Translations under genes and position numbers: made by a program
In this document: piece after piece, positions 43,465 through 52,996 of the stretch
Layout: the number at the start of each line of letters is the position of its first letter
How positions within the stretch are numbered: the first letter of the stretch is position 1
Notes under the pieces: generated by a model
The model's database searches: none
What the model was told of the DNA's origin: nothing
What the model saw: the letters and a program-made list of their open reading frames with translations, nothing else
Source of the DNA: JAFDZV01 sp966128725
GTDB lineage: Bacteria > Bacteroidota > Ignavibacteria > OLB7
Assembly: GCA_966128725.1 (NCBI GenBank)
Contig: CBHYLN010000009.1
Span: 1 to 60,081 of the forward strand
Length of the DNA stretch: 60,081 nt
Reading direction: 5' to 3'

Positions 43465-45843
43465 ATGAATATCGAAGATCTCATATCGCAATACATCGAT
43501 GGCACGCTCTCGGGCGATGCCGAGGCCGAACTGCATCACCGCCTGGCGGTGTCGCCGGAGGCGCGCAGGTTGTTCCGGGCGCATATCATGCTGCGTGGCA
43601 TGGCGCGCGATCAACGTGTGTTGCATGCTCCCACGCCCGCAATGCGTTCCAGTCTGTTCGATCGTCTTCAGCGCGAAGAAGGCCTTGGCGATGTATCGGT
43701 GATGCCCGCTGATGATCAAATTGCCGGCCTTTCGGCAACCGCGTTATCGGCTGCCGCATTGCCGATTCATGGCGATGTTCCTCCGGTTGCCTCCGTTCAC
43801 GTGAGCGAGCCCGGCCGCCGGCGCCGCCGCATTCTTCCGTGGCTGGTTCCGTTGGTGATCGCCTGCGCGGCGTTGCTGGTGCTGTGGAATCCTACAGCCA
43901 GATATTCCGGCAATGGCGGTGGGGATCTGGCCGTTAACGAAGGCCCACGGGCCGCAGCGCCCGGCGCCGGTGTTGAAGGTTCGGTCGCCGGTTCGGCCAC
44001 GGCTCCCGTGGCTGGCGGCTCGAAGCAGGCTGCGCCTTCCGCCGTGGGCAGTAGCACCTCGCATGATGCACAGCTCGGTTCGGCGCTGCCACAGTCCGAA
44101 CCGGCAGCAGTGGTCGATCAACGGGCGGTACCCAACGAAAGCATCCGCCCGGCGCGCGTGGCGTATCGGCGTGCGCGCGCTGTTGGCAATCGTGATGTTG
44201 CCGTGCTGAGCCGTTCCGAATCGGCGGATGAATACGCGCGTGATCGTGCCCCCGAGGCCGTGATGGCTCCGGTGTCGCCAACACTGAACGGGGACATGGA
44301 TGCCAGCAAAGCCGAGCCGGAGCTGAAGTCCTCGTTGGCGTATAAGTCCACGCTGGGAAAGGCGGCGACCGACTCCGAAGGCTCGATCGCGCTCACCAGC
44401 ACCGAATCCAACAAGTCGTCGGATGTGTTGGCGAACGCCGAATCGAACACGGCACGCGATACCCGGCCGCATGATGCGGACGGCGCATATGCCGACGACA
44501 TCGCCGCTGCAAAACCGGACGATGTATCCAGCGCAAGACTCTCGATGACCAAGCTCGATTCCGCTTCCGGGAGCGCTCTGGGGATGGAAGGGCGTGCGAA
44601 CGAACCCGTATCGCTGTCTGATGCCGACAGCTCGGTTGCGTCGCGTACGTTGGCGCTGGCACAGGACAACACGGCATCGTCGAATGACGATCGTACGGAG
44701 GTCCCGCGCAGCCGGCATTATGCCAGCAAGAAACTGACCGAGCCCGCAAGCAAGAAGCCCACGCTCGCGATGACCCAGCCGGACGATGCTCGGCGCTCAC
44801 AGCCCAAGGGTGAAGCACAGCAAGCGGGCGGTGGATCGTATGCCGCGTTGGAGAATGGCCGGGGAGCGAGCAGCAATCCCGCGCCACCACCGCCACCGCC
44901 GCCGCCGCTGATGAGCGGCCCAAGTTTGACGTCACAGCCCGATGCCTCCGAGGTTTCCAACACAGTGCGGTCGGATCGGACGTTGGCGTCGAGCAGCGGT
45001 GTCAGTGCGGATGATAAGCCCACGAGCCTTACGCGGGATGGGCTGGCCTCGAACATGGCGGACAACACTGCCATTGATGCTCCGGCCAGCCAGGAACAGG
45101 CCGAAGCCGAACATCCAGCCAAGCTGCGTGAGAAGGTTGTGCTCGGTTCGCCAGTGTTAACCGAGAGCGCGCCTGCAACAACCATGATGGGCGGAGCCAG
45201 CCACGAGCAGCGTGTGTTGGCGGTACCGGACGAATCGACGACTGCGTTGAGCCCTCAATCATCACGTGATCTTGTGTGGTTCATAGGCGTTCAGCAGAAC
45301 ACATTGGTGAACGTCACGGTCTCCGACATTGGTCTGCAGGGTGTGCTGCGTGTTGGGTTGGAGCTTGGCGATGAGGCGCGGCACCAGCTCTTCTTCCAGA
45401 TCGGTGCGGCGTCGTATCGTGAGGATGTGGCCGATAGTCTGATGGCCACCATGACCGGCGGTGTGGTAACGCCCGCCGCGCAGGTGGTTGTGGATCGTTC
45501 CTTGAATGCTCGTACCGAGCCATGGGCCGGGGTTGGATATCGCTACCAGGTGATTACCATGGGCGCCTTCGATATCGGTCTTGGCGCTGTGGCCGGCGTT
45601 GGTACACGGCACTTCCGGTTCTCCGCCGATGCGCCAATCGGGCTCCGTATCAGCAAGGCCTTCCGTATTGAAATCATTCCGATGGTTCAATTCGCGCGTG
45701 CTCTTGGTTCGGCCGAACAACTGAGCATCACGGATTTCGATCCCTCGCGTACAACCAGCGAGCGACGCCAGCAGCGCACTACCTCACGTGGGAACGAGGA
45801 GGCCGTCCCGGGACTGGGGCTGGGCGTCGCGATGCGTTGGTGA
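43465..45843 (+). CDS. Anti-sigma factor fused to an outer-membrane beta-barrel-like domain
   Basis: The 792-residue protein begins with an anti-sigma-like cytoplasmic domain (MNIEDLISQYIDGTLSGDAE, about 1-80; no zinc ligands). A basic cluster (GRRRRRIL) and one membrane helix (about 126-146, PWLVPLVIACAALLVLW) follow. Then comes a low-complexity Ser/Ala/Asp-rich linker of some 450 residues with a proline run at about 472-482. The last 190 residues (from about 601, DLVWFIGVQQNTLVNV) look like antiparallel membrane strands ending in an aromatic residue (LGVAMRW), as outer-membrane barrels do. One chain could thus reach from cytoplasm to outer membrane. The sigma partner is the gene at 42468. 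Barrel folding of a protein also anchored in the inner membrane would be unusual; the C-domain might instead be a periplasmic beta domain. Confidence 0.8.
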   Translation: MNIEDLISQYIDGTLSGDAEAELHHRLAVSPEARRLFRAHIMLRGMARDQRVLHAPTPAMRSSLFDRLQREEGLGDVSVMPADDQIAGLSATALSAAALPIHGDVPPVASVHVSEPGRRRRRILPWLVPLVIACAALLVLWNPTARYSGNGGGDLAVNEGPRAAAPGAGVEGSVAGSATAPVAGGSKQAAPSAVGSSTSHDAQLGSALPQSEPAAVVDQRAVPNESIRPARVAYRRARAVGNRDVAVLSRSESADEYARDRAPEAVMAPVSPTLNGDMDASKAEPELKSSLAYKSTLGKAATDSEGSIALTSTESNKSSDVLANAESNTARDTRPHDADGAYADDIAAAKPDDVSSARLSMTKLDSASGSALGMEGRANEPVSLSDADSSVASRTLALAQDNTASSNDDRTEVPRSRHYASKKLTEPASKKPTLAMTQPDDARRSQPKGEAQQAGGGSYAALENGRGASSNPAPPPPPPPPLMSGPSLTSQPDASEVSNTVRSDRTLASSSGVSADDKPTSLTRDGLASNMADNTAIDAPASQEQAEAEHPAKLREKVVLGSPVLTESAPATTMMGGASHEQRVLAVPDESTTALSPQSSRDLVWFIGVQQNTLVNVTVSDIGLQGVLRVGLELGDEARHQLFFQIGAASYREDVADSLMATMTGGVVTPAAQVVVDRSLNARTEPWAGVGYRYQVITMGAFDIGLGAVAGVGTRHFRFSADAPIGLRISKAFRIEIIPMVQFARALGSAEQLSITDFDPSRTTSERRQQRTTSRGNEEAVPGLGLGVAMRW

Positions 45844-45902
45844 AGTATCATGCCGGCGGTCCAGACGGTCCGTAACGGCAACGCGCCCATGGAATCGTAT
45901 GC

Positions 45903-45938
45903 AGCGCCCTATCGCAATCGGTAGGGCGCTTTGCGTTT
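45903..45938 (+). terminator. Terminator after the anti-sigma/barrel gene
   Basis: A perfect 9-bp stem (AGCGCCCTA / TAGGGCGCT, 45903-45911 with 45922-45930) with a 10-base loop is followed by TTGCGTTT, 60 bases after the stop. Confidence 0.8.
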
Positions 45939-46205
45939 ATACGTTCCGAAGACTTCCGCAATCGCGACGGAAACACACCCTGCATCACCAGCCAATAACA
46001 AACCGGACGCTTCGTTCGTTGAATGAAAGTAAACCATAGTGGCGCAGTGTGTCCAATACGCCAGCTGATATGCCATGGGGTACGATTCGCTGGCAAGGTT
46101 TTTGCAGGAATTGCGATAGAGCAACAAGAGCTACCCTGTGCAACAGCGAAACGTCCTGCCCGATGATCATCATCGGGGAGTGCGAACGTCAAAGGAAGGT
46201 GTGCA

Positions 46206-48713
46206 ATGCGGAACACGAACTTCAGCGCGGTGGCTCGGGGCATTCTCCTCGGCCTGCTTCTTCTTCAGTGTGGTGATGGCCTGTATGCCAAGCCGTTGGT
46301 GGCCGGTTCCGAGGATGACGGCCTGGACGACGTTCCGGTCAGCCGCGAGGTGGGGCCGGCGATTTCCACCACATTCGGCATGTATCGCCCGTATGTGCTT
46401 CCGGCTTTCAAGGTTACCGTTGGCCTGGCCGAGCCGGCCATCGGCGCCGGTTTCGATAACGTCGCCGTCTCCGGATCACAATTCCGATGGAACAACTATT
46501 TCACTGCGTCCGAGCGCGCGATCCTTCGCGACAACGGATTTATGGTGCGTCCGGAGGCTGTTGGCAGCTTCGCCCAGGCATATGCCGCCGAGCTGAGCCC
46601 CGAACCAATGGGAAGTTTCGTCACGGTTGATGCCATTCTTCACGGTTTGAATGTCACGATCAGCGAAGCGCGGCGCGACATGGAGCGCAACTATGCGGGG
46701 CCTGCGTTGGAAGGACGCCTGGGCGAGCTTTCCGATGCGCTGGCGGCGCGTGCGGAGGCCGAACGCAACCCAACCATTGCGGCGTCGATGCGTACGGTGC
46801 TGGCCTATGTGCAGACAGCAGAAGCGCTGTTGAACCCTGCCGCGTCAATTGCCCCTGCCGTCAGGGATCAGGTGACCGCCGAGGTCGCAAAGATCACGGC
46901 CGGACGCGGCCTGCTGCCCTCAACACTGTTTCCGCGCAGGACAATCAACTACGGCCTCTTTGCCCCAAGCGGATATTATACGCTCGACCGCCAGTTGGCC
47001 GGCTACTATCGTGCCCGCGTCTGGCTTAGTCAGGTGGGCCTGGCCGAGCATGTCACTGGCGCCGTTGTCGATCCCGATGGGCTCCGCAATGTTTCGCTGT
47101 TGGCGCGCATGATCGAAGGGTTGCCAAGCGGAAGCGTTTTTGGCCAGACGCTTCGCAACATCAACGAGCCTGCAGCGTTCTTCGCTGGCCGTGCAAGCGG
47201 CCTGGCCTCGTGGGATATTCTTTCGGAGGCGCTCCGTGCCTATTACGGGCGTGTAGTGGAGCGCGGACCGGACTTCCTTGCCGACGATGAAATGCTTCGT
47301 GGATTCTGGAAGTTCCTTGGCCAGGAACTGAGCGCTGCCGGTGTTCCTGTTGCCGGCCCGCAGTTCTTTCAATTGATCGATCCGCTCGACGGGCAGCAGC
47401 ATCAGGTTGCCCAGCAGGTGTGGGCCGATGCACGCTCGGCGCGTGGCACATACGGTCTGGCGGTACTTGCCGCGGCCGGAAGCCCTCGCGCTCTGGAATT
47501 GATGGGATCACGCTCGGCGATGGCGGCCGCGGATGCCCGCCGTGCTGCGTATCCAATCGCTCCCGCGGCAATGCTGCAGGATCTGGACGGCGCAGTGCTT
47601 CATACGCTGCGTCCCTTGTTGGTTGCCCAGCGCGGGGAAGGGTATCCCCATTTCACCAGGAGCGATGCATGGCGCACGCGTGAGGTTGCCTCGGCAGCCG
47701 GTGCCTGGGCCGACTTCCAACACGATGTTGCTACCATGCCCATGGAGAGCACCGTGAAGGCGGGGCGTGTTGGTGTTGCCGGCGGGCGAGTGCTGGATGG
47801 ATATGTGGAGCCGGCACCCGAGGCATGGGCGCGGCTGGCGTCATTGGCCGCATACATCCGTAGCGGTCTGCTGGAAGGGCGTGGCGACCGGCTTATTGGC
47901 CGTGCGGTTGAGGTAAAGCTGCGCGATATCGAGAACGTTTCGGCTGGCATGATGCAGATTGCCGCGGCGGAACTGGGCGGCAAGGAACTGACCGACGCCC
48001 AGCGCACGCTGCTCCGCTCGATGCGCGATCGTATCGCTGCCTACGAAACGTATGCCGACAAAACATTGCAGGGCGATGGATACGTGGTTGCCGCTGGCAG
48101 TGCCGAGATTGCCGATGGTGTGCGGGTTGGTACCGGGCATCCGATGATTGTGTACGCGATCGTTCCCCGGAACGATGCCGAGGGCGGTTTGATGCTGACC
48201 CGTGGTGCCGTGTACAGCTACTACGAAACGGATGCCAGTGCCGAGCAGTTCCGGGCATCGTTGCTGCGCGTTGGAAGCGGGCTTACGCCGGAGGCCCGTC
48301 TTACAGAAGGGTATGTAAGCGGCGACCGTTCGTTTGCCGTTGATGCCGCGAAGCTGATCGGCGTAAGCGCTGCCGTGCCTGCCACCGCGGTGGCATACAC
48401 ACCAGGGAAGGCGGAGCGCTTGGCCGAGCTCTATCGTGCCGACCTGCGTTTGGAGAACAGTGTGATCGGGCGGCGCAGCGACGAGCTGTGGTTCACCGTG
48501 ATGGCGCCTCATCTTGAGGGCGATGCGCTTTTCGCAAGCATCGTTACCAAGGGCGGGGATGTCCTGCGACGCGTGGACATCGGGCGCGTGAAGGATGGTG
48601 AGCGCCTGGATGTGCTGCGGGTGGGCACGCTGGCTGCCGGTGAGTATGTGATCCGGGTGGAGGATGGTGCCGGCACGGTTCTGGCGGCCGCTCCGTTCCG
48701 CAAGCTCCGATAG
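46206..48713 (+). CDS. DUF3160 family secreted protein
   Basis: The 835-residue protein has a signal peptide (GILLGLLLLQCGDGLYA) and the DUF3160 core: NGFMVRPE near residue 110, YAAELSPEPMGSFVTVDAIL, HGLNVTISEARRDMER, and later GYYTLDRQLAGYYRARVWLS. DUF3160 proteins are large, helical, periplasmic or surface proteins of unknown function, frequent in Bacteroidota and archaea. A cysteine in the signal region (LLQC-GD) could also make it a lipoprotein. The ATG at 46206 is preceded by AAAGGAAGG. It is a single-gene unit with terminators on both sides. Confidence 0.85.
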   Translation: MRNTNFSAVARGILLGLLLLQCGDGLYAKPLVAGSEDDGLDDVPVSREVGPAISTTFGMYRPYVLPAFKVTVGLAEPAIGAGFDNVAVSGSQFRWNNYFTASERAILRDNGFMVRPEAVGSFAQAYAAELSPEPMGSFVTVDAILHGLNVTISEARRDMERNYAGPALEGRLGELSDALAARAEAERNPTIAASMRTVLAYVQTAEALLNPAASIAPAVRDQVTAEVAKITAGRGLLPSTLFPRRTINYGLFAPSGYYTLDRQLAGYYRARVWLSQVGLAEHVTGAVVDPDGLRNVSLLARMIEGLPSGSVFGQTLRNINEPAAFFAGRASGLASWDILSEALRAYYGRVVERGPDFLADDEMLRGFWKFLGQELSAAGVPVAGPQFFQLIDPLDGQQHQVAQQVWADARSARGTYGLAVLAAAGSPRALELMGSRSAMAAADARRAAYPIAPAAMLQDLDGAVLHTLRPLLVAQRGEGYPHFTRSDAWRTREVASAAGAWADFQHDVATMPMESTVKAGRVGVAGGRVLDGYVEPAPEAWARLASLAAYIRSGLLEGRGDRLIGRAVEVKLRDIENVSAGMMQIAAAELGGKELTDAQRTLLRSMRDRIAAYETYADKTLQGDGYVVAAGSAEIADGVRVGTGHPMIVYAIVPRNDAEGGLMLTRGAVYSYYETDASAEQFRASLLRVGSGLTPEARLTEGYVSGDRSFAVDAAKLIGVSAAVPATAVAYTPGKAERLAELYRADLRLENSVIGRRSDELWFTVMAPHLEGDALFASIVTKGGDVLRRVDIGRVKDGERLDVLRVGTLAAGEYVIRVEDGAGTVLAAAPFRKLR

Positions 48714-48796
48714 TTCCGGCCGATAGTTCCGATGGGATGGACCATCATGGATTCGTAATCGGTTCGACGTTCCGCAAGCACACCGACCGATCCGAG

Positions 48797-48836
48797 CGCC
48801 CCAGGGCATTGATTGCCCTGGGGCGTTTGGCGTTTA
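48797..48836 (+). terminator. Terminator after the DUF3160 gene
   Basis: A perfect 12-bp stem (CGCCCCAGGGCA / TGCCCTGGGGCG, 48797-48808 with 48814-48825) with a 5-base loop is followed by TTTGGCGTTT. Confidence 0.88.
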
Positions 48837-48968
48837 CGGCAGGGCCTTGCAGCGCCATTCGGGGTTGCCAATGCGGGCATTTGCCCCGATGGCCTGCCGG
48901 CAGCTCGCAATTGCGGGCAAAAGAGGGCTGGAATGTCGAACGCAACCGGCAATTATCAGCATTAGAGG

Positions 48969-48999
48969 TTTGTAATCTCCCCGCTTCGCTTTAGATTCC
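48969..48999 (+). promoter_or_regulatory. Possible promoter of the pyrophosphatase gene
   Basis: TTTG (48969-48972) is 19 bases from TAGATTCC (48992-48999), the same spacing as the candidate before the giant surface gene. It lies about 140 bases before the start. The rest of 48837-49138 shows no gene. Confidence 0.3.
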
Positions 49000-49138
49000 G
49001 GGCCAATCTTGTCAGCCATCGTATTGTGGGCGGAGTCAGCGCCCAGTATCCCATCCAGATCGGCTTTCATGCGAACAACATTCTAACGACAATAAACGAA
49101 GCGGGCCGCTGGCCCTGACATTTCCGTTCCATCATCTT

Positions 49139-51721
49139 ATGAGAACAAGCAACATGTGCGTTACAGTCGCGGACGAGACTGAGAACAACGTCCCGTGTAC
49201 GGGAGCCGCCCGCGGAGGGTCGTGGTCCTCGCGCGCCATTACCGCGCTGCTCGGTTTGATCGCAACGTGGATCGTTCCGGCCCTGCTTTCGGCGCAGGAG
49301 CCAGGCACAACACATGGTGGCAGCGATGCGGGGCTTATTCTGCCGCCGCTTGATTCGGTGCAGTTCTTCGGCATGGGTGGCCATACCTTCCTGATGGGCG
49401 GTCTGGTTGTCTGCGTGCTCGGCCTCATGTTCGGTTTGATGATGTACTCGCAGATCCGCAATCTGCCGGTGCACAAGTCGATGCTTGAGGTATCTGAACT
49501 GATCTACGAAACATGTAAGACCTACCTGTTTACGCAGGGCAAGTTCATCATGGTGCTGTGGATCTTCATCGGTGCGGTGGTGGCGGTGTACTTCGGTGCG
49601 CTTGCCCCGTATTCCGATCCGGTAACGCACCAGGCGGCAACCGGCTTCCCGATTCCAAAGGTGGCGGTGATTCTGCTGTTCAGCCTTATCGGTATCGCCG
49701 GCAGCTATTCGGTGGCGTGGTTCGGTATTCGCGTGAATACGTTCGCCAACTCGCGCACCGCGTTCGCAAGCCTTGGTGGCCGCCCGTTCCCGACCTACGC
49801 GATTCCGCTGAAGGCCGGCATGAGCATCGGCATGCTCCTGATCTCGGTTGAGCTGGTGCTGATGCTCATCATCCTGTTGTTCCTTCCGTCGGATTATGCA
49901 GGGCCGTGCTTCATCGGTTTCGCCATCGGCGAATCGCTTGGTGCCGCGGCGCTTCGTATTGCCGGCGGCATCTTCACGAAGATCGCGGACATCGGTGCGG
50001 ACTTGATGAAGATTGTCTTCAAGATCAAGGAAGACGATGCTCGTAATCCGGGCGTTATTGCCGACTGTACCGGCGACAATGCCGGTGACTCGGTTGGCCC
50101 GTCGGCCGACGGTTTCGAGACCTACGGTGTTACCGGCGTGGCGTTGATCTCGTTCATCCTGCTTGCGGTGAAGGATCCGGTGGTGCAGGTGCAGTTGCTG
50201 GTCTGGATCTTCGCGATGCGTGTGATGATGGTGGTGGCATCGGCGCTGTCGTACTTCATCAACGAGATGATGGCGAAGGCGCGGTTTGGCAACGCGGACA
50301 AGATGAACTTCGAGAAGCCGCTTACCAGTCTGGTGTGGCTGACCTCCATCATCTCGGTTGTCCTTACCTACATCGTCTCCAAGCTGATGATCCCGGAACT
50401 GGGCGGCGATTCGTCGCTCTGGTGGAAGCTCTCCACGATCATCACCTGCGGCACGCTCGCCGGTGCGATCATTCCGGAGTTGGTCAAGGTATTTACCTCC
50501 ACCGAGTCGCGCCACGTGCGTGAGGTTGTGACCTCATCGCGCGAGGGTGGTCCGTCGCTGAACATTCTTTCCGGTCTGGTCGCCGGTAATTTCTCGGTGT
50601 ACTGGCTCGGCTTCGCCATCCTTATCCTGATGGGCGTTGCGTATCTGGTGAGCAATCAGATCCCGGCGGTCAATCCATCGGATGTTGCGGCTGGCGGCAT
50701 GATGCTTGTGCCGGCTGTGTTTGCGTTCGGTCTGGTTGCGTTCGGCTTCCTGGGCATGGGCCCGGTTACGATCGCGGTGGATTCGTACGGGCCGGTGACC
50801 GACAACGCACAGTCGGTGTATGAGCTTTCGGTGATCGAGCAGATCCCGGGCATCAGCGAGGAGATCAAGCGCGACTTCGGGTTCACACCGAACTTCGAGC
50901 GCGCCAAGGAGTTCCTGGAAGAGAACGACGGTGCTGGCAATACGTTCAAGGCAACGGCAAAGCCCGTGCTGATCGGTACGGCCGTGGTGGGCGCTACCAC
51001 GATGATCTTCTCGATCATCGTAAGCCTTACGCATGGTCTCGACCCGGCCTCGGTGGGCAATCTCTCCATCCTGCATCCTCCGTTCCTTCTCGGCCTGATC
51101 GCCGGTGGTGCGGTGATCTTCTGGTTCACCGGCGCATCCATCCAGGCGGTTACCACCGGTGCCTATCGTGCGGTGGAATTCATCAAGAAGAACATTCGTC
51201 TTGATGGTGTGGAGAAGGCCTCGGTTGAGGATTCCAAGAAGGTGGTGGAGATCTGCACGCAGTACGCGCAGAAGGGCATGTTCAACATCTTCCTGACCAT
51301 CTTCTTCTCCACGCTTGCGTTCGCATTCCTGGAGCCGTTCTTCTTCATCGGCTACCTTGTGTCCATCGCTCTGGTGGGTCTGTTCCAGGCCATCTTCATG
51401 GCTAACGCCGGTGGCGCCTGGGACAACGCCAAGAAGGTGGTGGAGACCGAGCTGAAGGCGAAGGGAACACCGCTGCACGATGCAACGGTGGTGGGCGATA
51501 CCGTGGGCGATCCGTTCAAGGATACGTCGTCGGTGGCAATGAATCCGGTTATCAAGTTCGCCACACTCTTCGGTTTGCTGGCCGTTGAGCTTGCGGTGAG
51601 CATGTCGGCAAGCGAAGGCAGCAAGAAGCTGGTTCCGATTCTCGCCGGCGTCTTCTTCGTCATCTCGGCGTTCTTCGTGTGGCGCAGCTTCTACGGCATG
51701 CGCATCGAATCCGCGAAGTAA
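49139..51721 (+). CDS. hppA: Membrane-bound ion-pumping pyrophosphatase
   Basis: The 860-residue protein hydrolyses pyrophosphate and pumps H+ (or Na+) across the inner membrane, with about 16 membrane helices. The catalytic blocks are IKEDDARNPGVIADCTGDNA-GDSVGP, GGAWDNAKK and VVGDTVGDPFKDTSS. The first differs from the usual ADNVGDNVGD form but belongs to a known subgroup. The K+-site motif reads GNTFKA, with Lys at the position that makes the enzyme K+-independent in studied members; this points to H+ pumping. An extra N-terminal stretch of about 60 residues contains a signal-like helix (AITALLGLIATWIVPALLSA). The ATG at 49139 has no visible ribosome site. A terminator follows. Confidence 0.93.
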   Translation: MRTSNMCVTVADETENNVPCTGAARGGSWSSRAITALLGLIATWIVPALLSAQEPGTTHGGSDAGLILPPLDSVQFFGMGGHTFLMGGLVVCVLGLMFGLMMYSQIRNLPVHKSMLEVSELIYETCKTYLFTQGKFIMVLWIFIGAVVAVYFGALAPYSDPVTHQAATGFPIPKVAVILLFSLIGIAGSYSVAWFGIRVNTFANSRTAFASLGGRPFPTYAIPLKAGMSIGMLLISVELVLMLIILLFLPSDYAGPCFIGFAIGESLGAAALRIAGGIFTKIADIGADLMKIVFKIKEDDARNPGVIADCTGDNAGDSVGPSADGFETYGVTGVALISFILLAVKDPVVQVQLLVWIFAMRVMMVVASALSYFINEMMAKARFGNADKMNFEKPLTSLVWLTSIISVVLTYIVSKLMIPELGGDSSLWWKLSTIITCGTLAGAIIPELVKVFTSTESRHVREVVTSSREGGPSLNILSGLVAGNFSVYWLGFAILILMGVAYLVSNQIPAVNPSDVAAGGMMLVPAVFAFGLVAFGFLGMGPVTIAVDSYGPVTDNAQSVYELSVIEQIPGISEEIKRDFGFTPNFERAKEFLEENDGAGNTFKATAKPVLIGTAVVGATTMIFSIIVSLTHGLDPASVGNLSILHPPFLLGLIAGGAVIFWFTGASIQAVTTGAYRAVEFIKKNIRLDGVEKASVEDSKKVVEICTQYAQKGMFNIFLTIFFSTLAFAFLEPFFFIGYLVSIALVGLFQAIFMANAGGAWDNAKKVVETELKAKGTPLHDATVVGDTVGDPFKDTSSVAMNPVIKFATLFGLLAVELAVSMSASEGSKKLVPILAGVFFVISAFFVWRSFYGMRIESAK

Positions 51722-51769
51722 TACCACGATTGCCGCTGGCCTTCGGTGGCATCATGTCTCGATATCATA

Positions 51770-51810
51770 AGCGGCCGTCCTCGCAAATGCGGGGGCGGCC
51801 GCTCCTTTTT
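51770..51810 (+). terminator. Terminator after the pyrophosphatase gene
   Basis: A stem of up to 16 bp (AGCGGCCG / CGGCCGCT plus inner pairs with two G-U) with a tiny loop is followed by CCTTTTT. The outer arms are 51770-51777 and 51796-51803. Confidence 0.85.
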
Positions 51811-51984
51811 CAGCGGCACCAACGTGCCCGTTGTATCCACCTCGATGCCACTTCATACCGTTTGGTAAGCGCCTTACTTTTCGGTGCGTTCTTGCGCGCG
51901 CATGTACCGCCCGCCTATGTTTGCCCCTGTTGCGAACGGCATTTACGTGGTGCCGACTCATTCAAAACCATATCGGGCACAAGC

Positions 51985-52428
51985 ATGAGACGTATTGCAT
52001 CCGTGATTGGGGCATTCTTCATTCTTTCAACATTGCACATCATGGCACAACCATCAATGGCAGCAACCGAAGCATTCGAGATCAGCCGTGTGAGTTACGC
52101 TGTCACCAACATTGATGCAATGGTGAGGTTTTACAGTGCGGTTTTTCAGACCGAGTTCAAGGCGCTCCATTGGGGTGACCAGACACTGTACCAGGGGAAA
52201 CTTCTCGGGCATCCAACGCTGTTCTGCCCGAACAGTATTGCGGGCGTGAAGGCCGAGCAAAGCCGCATTCAGTTCGATGTGCTGACAAGCGATCTGGATG
52301 GCGTAATCAAGCGGGCGGCCGAAAGCGGTGGCACGGTGCGCGAACAATCCGAGGCTGGCGCCGCCGAACGGTATTGCACGGTGGTTGATCCCGATGGCAA
52401 TACGATCAACTTCTACGCCAGAAAGTAG
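51985..52428 (+). CDS. VOC/glyoxalase-like protein with signal peptide
   Basis: The ATG at 51985 starts a signal peptide (MRRIASVIGAFFILSTLHIM, cleavage near AQPSMA). Earlier in-frame starts overlap the pyrophosphatase gene in another frame and are rejected. The mature part is a single VOC domain: ISRVSYAVTNIDAMVRFYSA, VFQTEF, and a closing CTVVDPDGNTINFYARK. VOC proteins use paired beta-alpha-beta modules and a metal to act on small molecules (glyoxalase, dioxygenase, resistance proteins). The glutamate/histidine ligands are not all obvious here, so enzymatic activity is uncertain. Export of a VOC protein is somewhat unusual. It converges with the HxlR gene (15-base gap). Confidence 0.8.
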   Translation: MRRIASVIGAFFILSTLHIMAQPSMAATEAFEISRVSYAVTNIDAMVRFYSAVFQTEFKALHWGDQTLYQGKLLGHPTLFCPNSIAGVKAEQSRIQFDVLTSDLDGVIKRAAESGGTVREQSEAGAAERYCTVVDPDGNTINFYARK

Positions 52429-52443
52429 GCGGCCTGAAGAGCA

Positions 52444-52851
52444 TTATTGATTGGCGTCGCGGTTCCGTGCGTCGCGAGCAAGTCGGTCGGCACGGAATGC
52501 GTCGATCGACTCGCGTGCATGCCCGGTATCGCCTGTAAAGAACAGCATGCCCCATTCGGCCATCCCGAGAAGGTGTGGCACAAGTTGTTCACCAAGCTCG
52601 GTAAGCCCATACTCCACCGTGGGGGGAACCGTTGGGTGCACTGTGCGGGTGATAACGCCATCGGCATGCAGTTCACGCAACTGCTCGGCCAGCATCTTGT
52701 GCGAGGCATGTTCGAGATGGCGGTAAATGTCGCTGTAGCGGCGCGCGCCTTGGCGCACGAATACCACAATCAGGATTTTCCACTTCCCACCGATCACGGC
52801 GATCGCCAATTCCAGCGGGCAGTTGTATGTGCGGTTGTTGATCTGGAACAT
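52444..52851 (-). CDS. HxlR-family winged-helix transcription regulator
   Basis: The 135-residue protein starts at the ATG at 52851 (MFQINNRTYNCPLELAIAVI), where family homology begins. The signature cysteine followed by GGKWKILI is present, then a winged helix (RRYSDIYRHLEHASHKMLAE, QLRELHADGVITR, and a Y-x-L-T-E-L-G). HxlR proteins often sense aldehydes or quinones by the N-terminal cysteine and control adjacent oxidoreductase or VOC genes; the VOC gene next door is a natural candidate, but the two converge. Longer upstream starts exist in the same frame but have no family similarity. Confidence 0.92.
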   Translation of the reverse strand: MFQINNRTYNCPLELAIAVIGGKWKILIVVFVRQGARRYSDIYRHLEHASHKMLAEQLRELHADGVITRTVHPTVPPTVEYGLTELGEQLVPHLLGMAEWGMLFFTGDTGHARESIDAFRADRLARDARNRDANQ

Positions 52852-52996
52852 GGTTTCGTGATTGCCACCGTAATGTGTAGTGCGTCCGGGCTCCGCGCAC
52901 GTTACCAACGGCAAGCGCCGTGTGTTGTACGCCGGCGAAACGCACGACCGCGTGGAGCTTGCGGCACAACGGTCGGTGTCCCGCTCAAGTTCGGGG

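Noticed and set aside
49067..50515. 482-codon minus-strand frame, rich in Arg and His
   Set aside because: It is antisense to the pyrophosphatase gene and has low-complexity, shadow-like composition.
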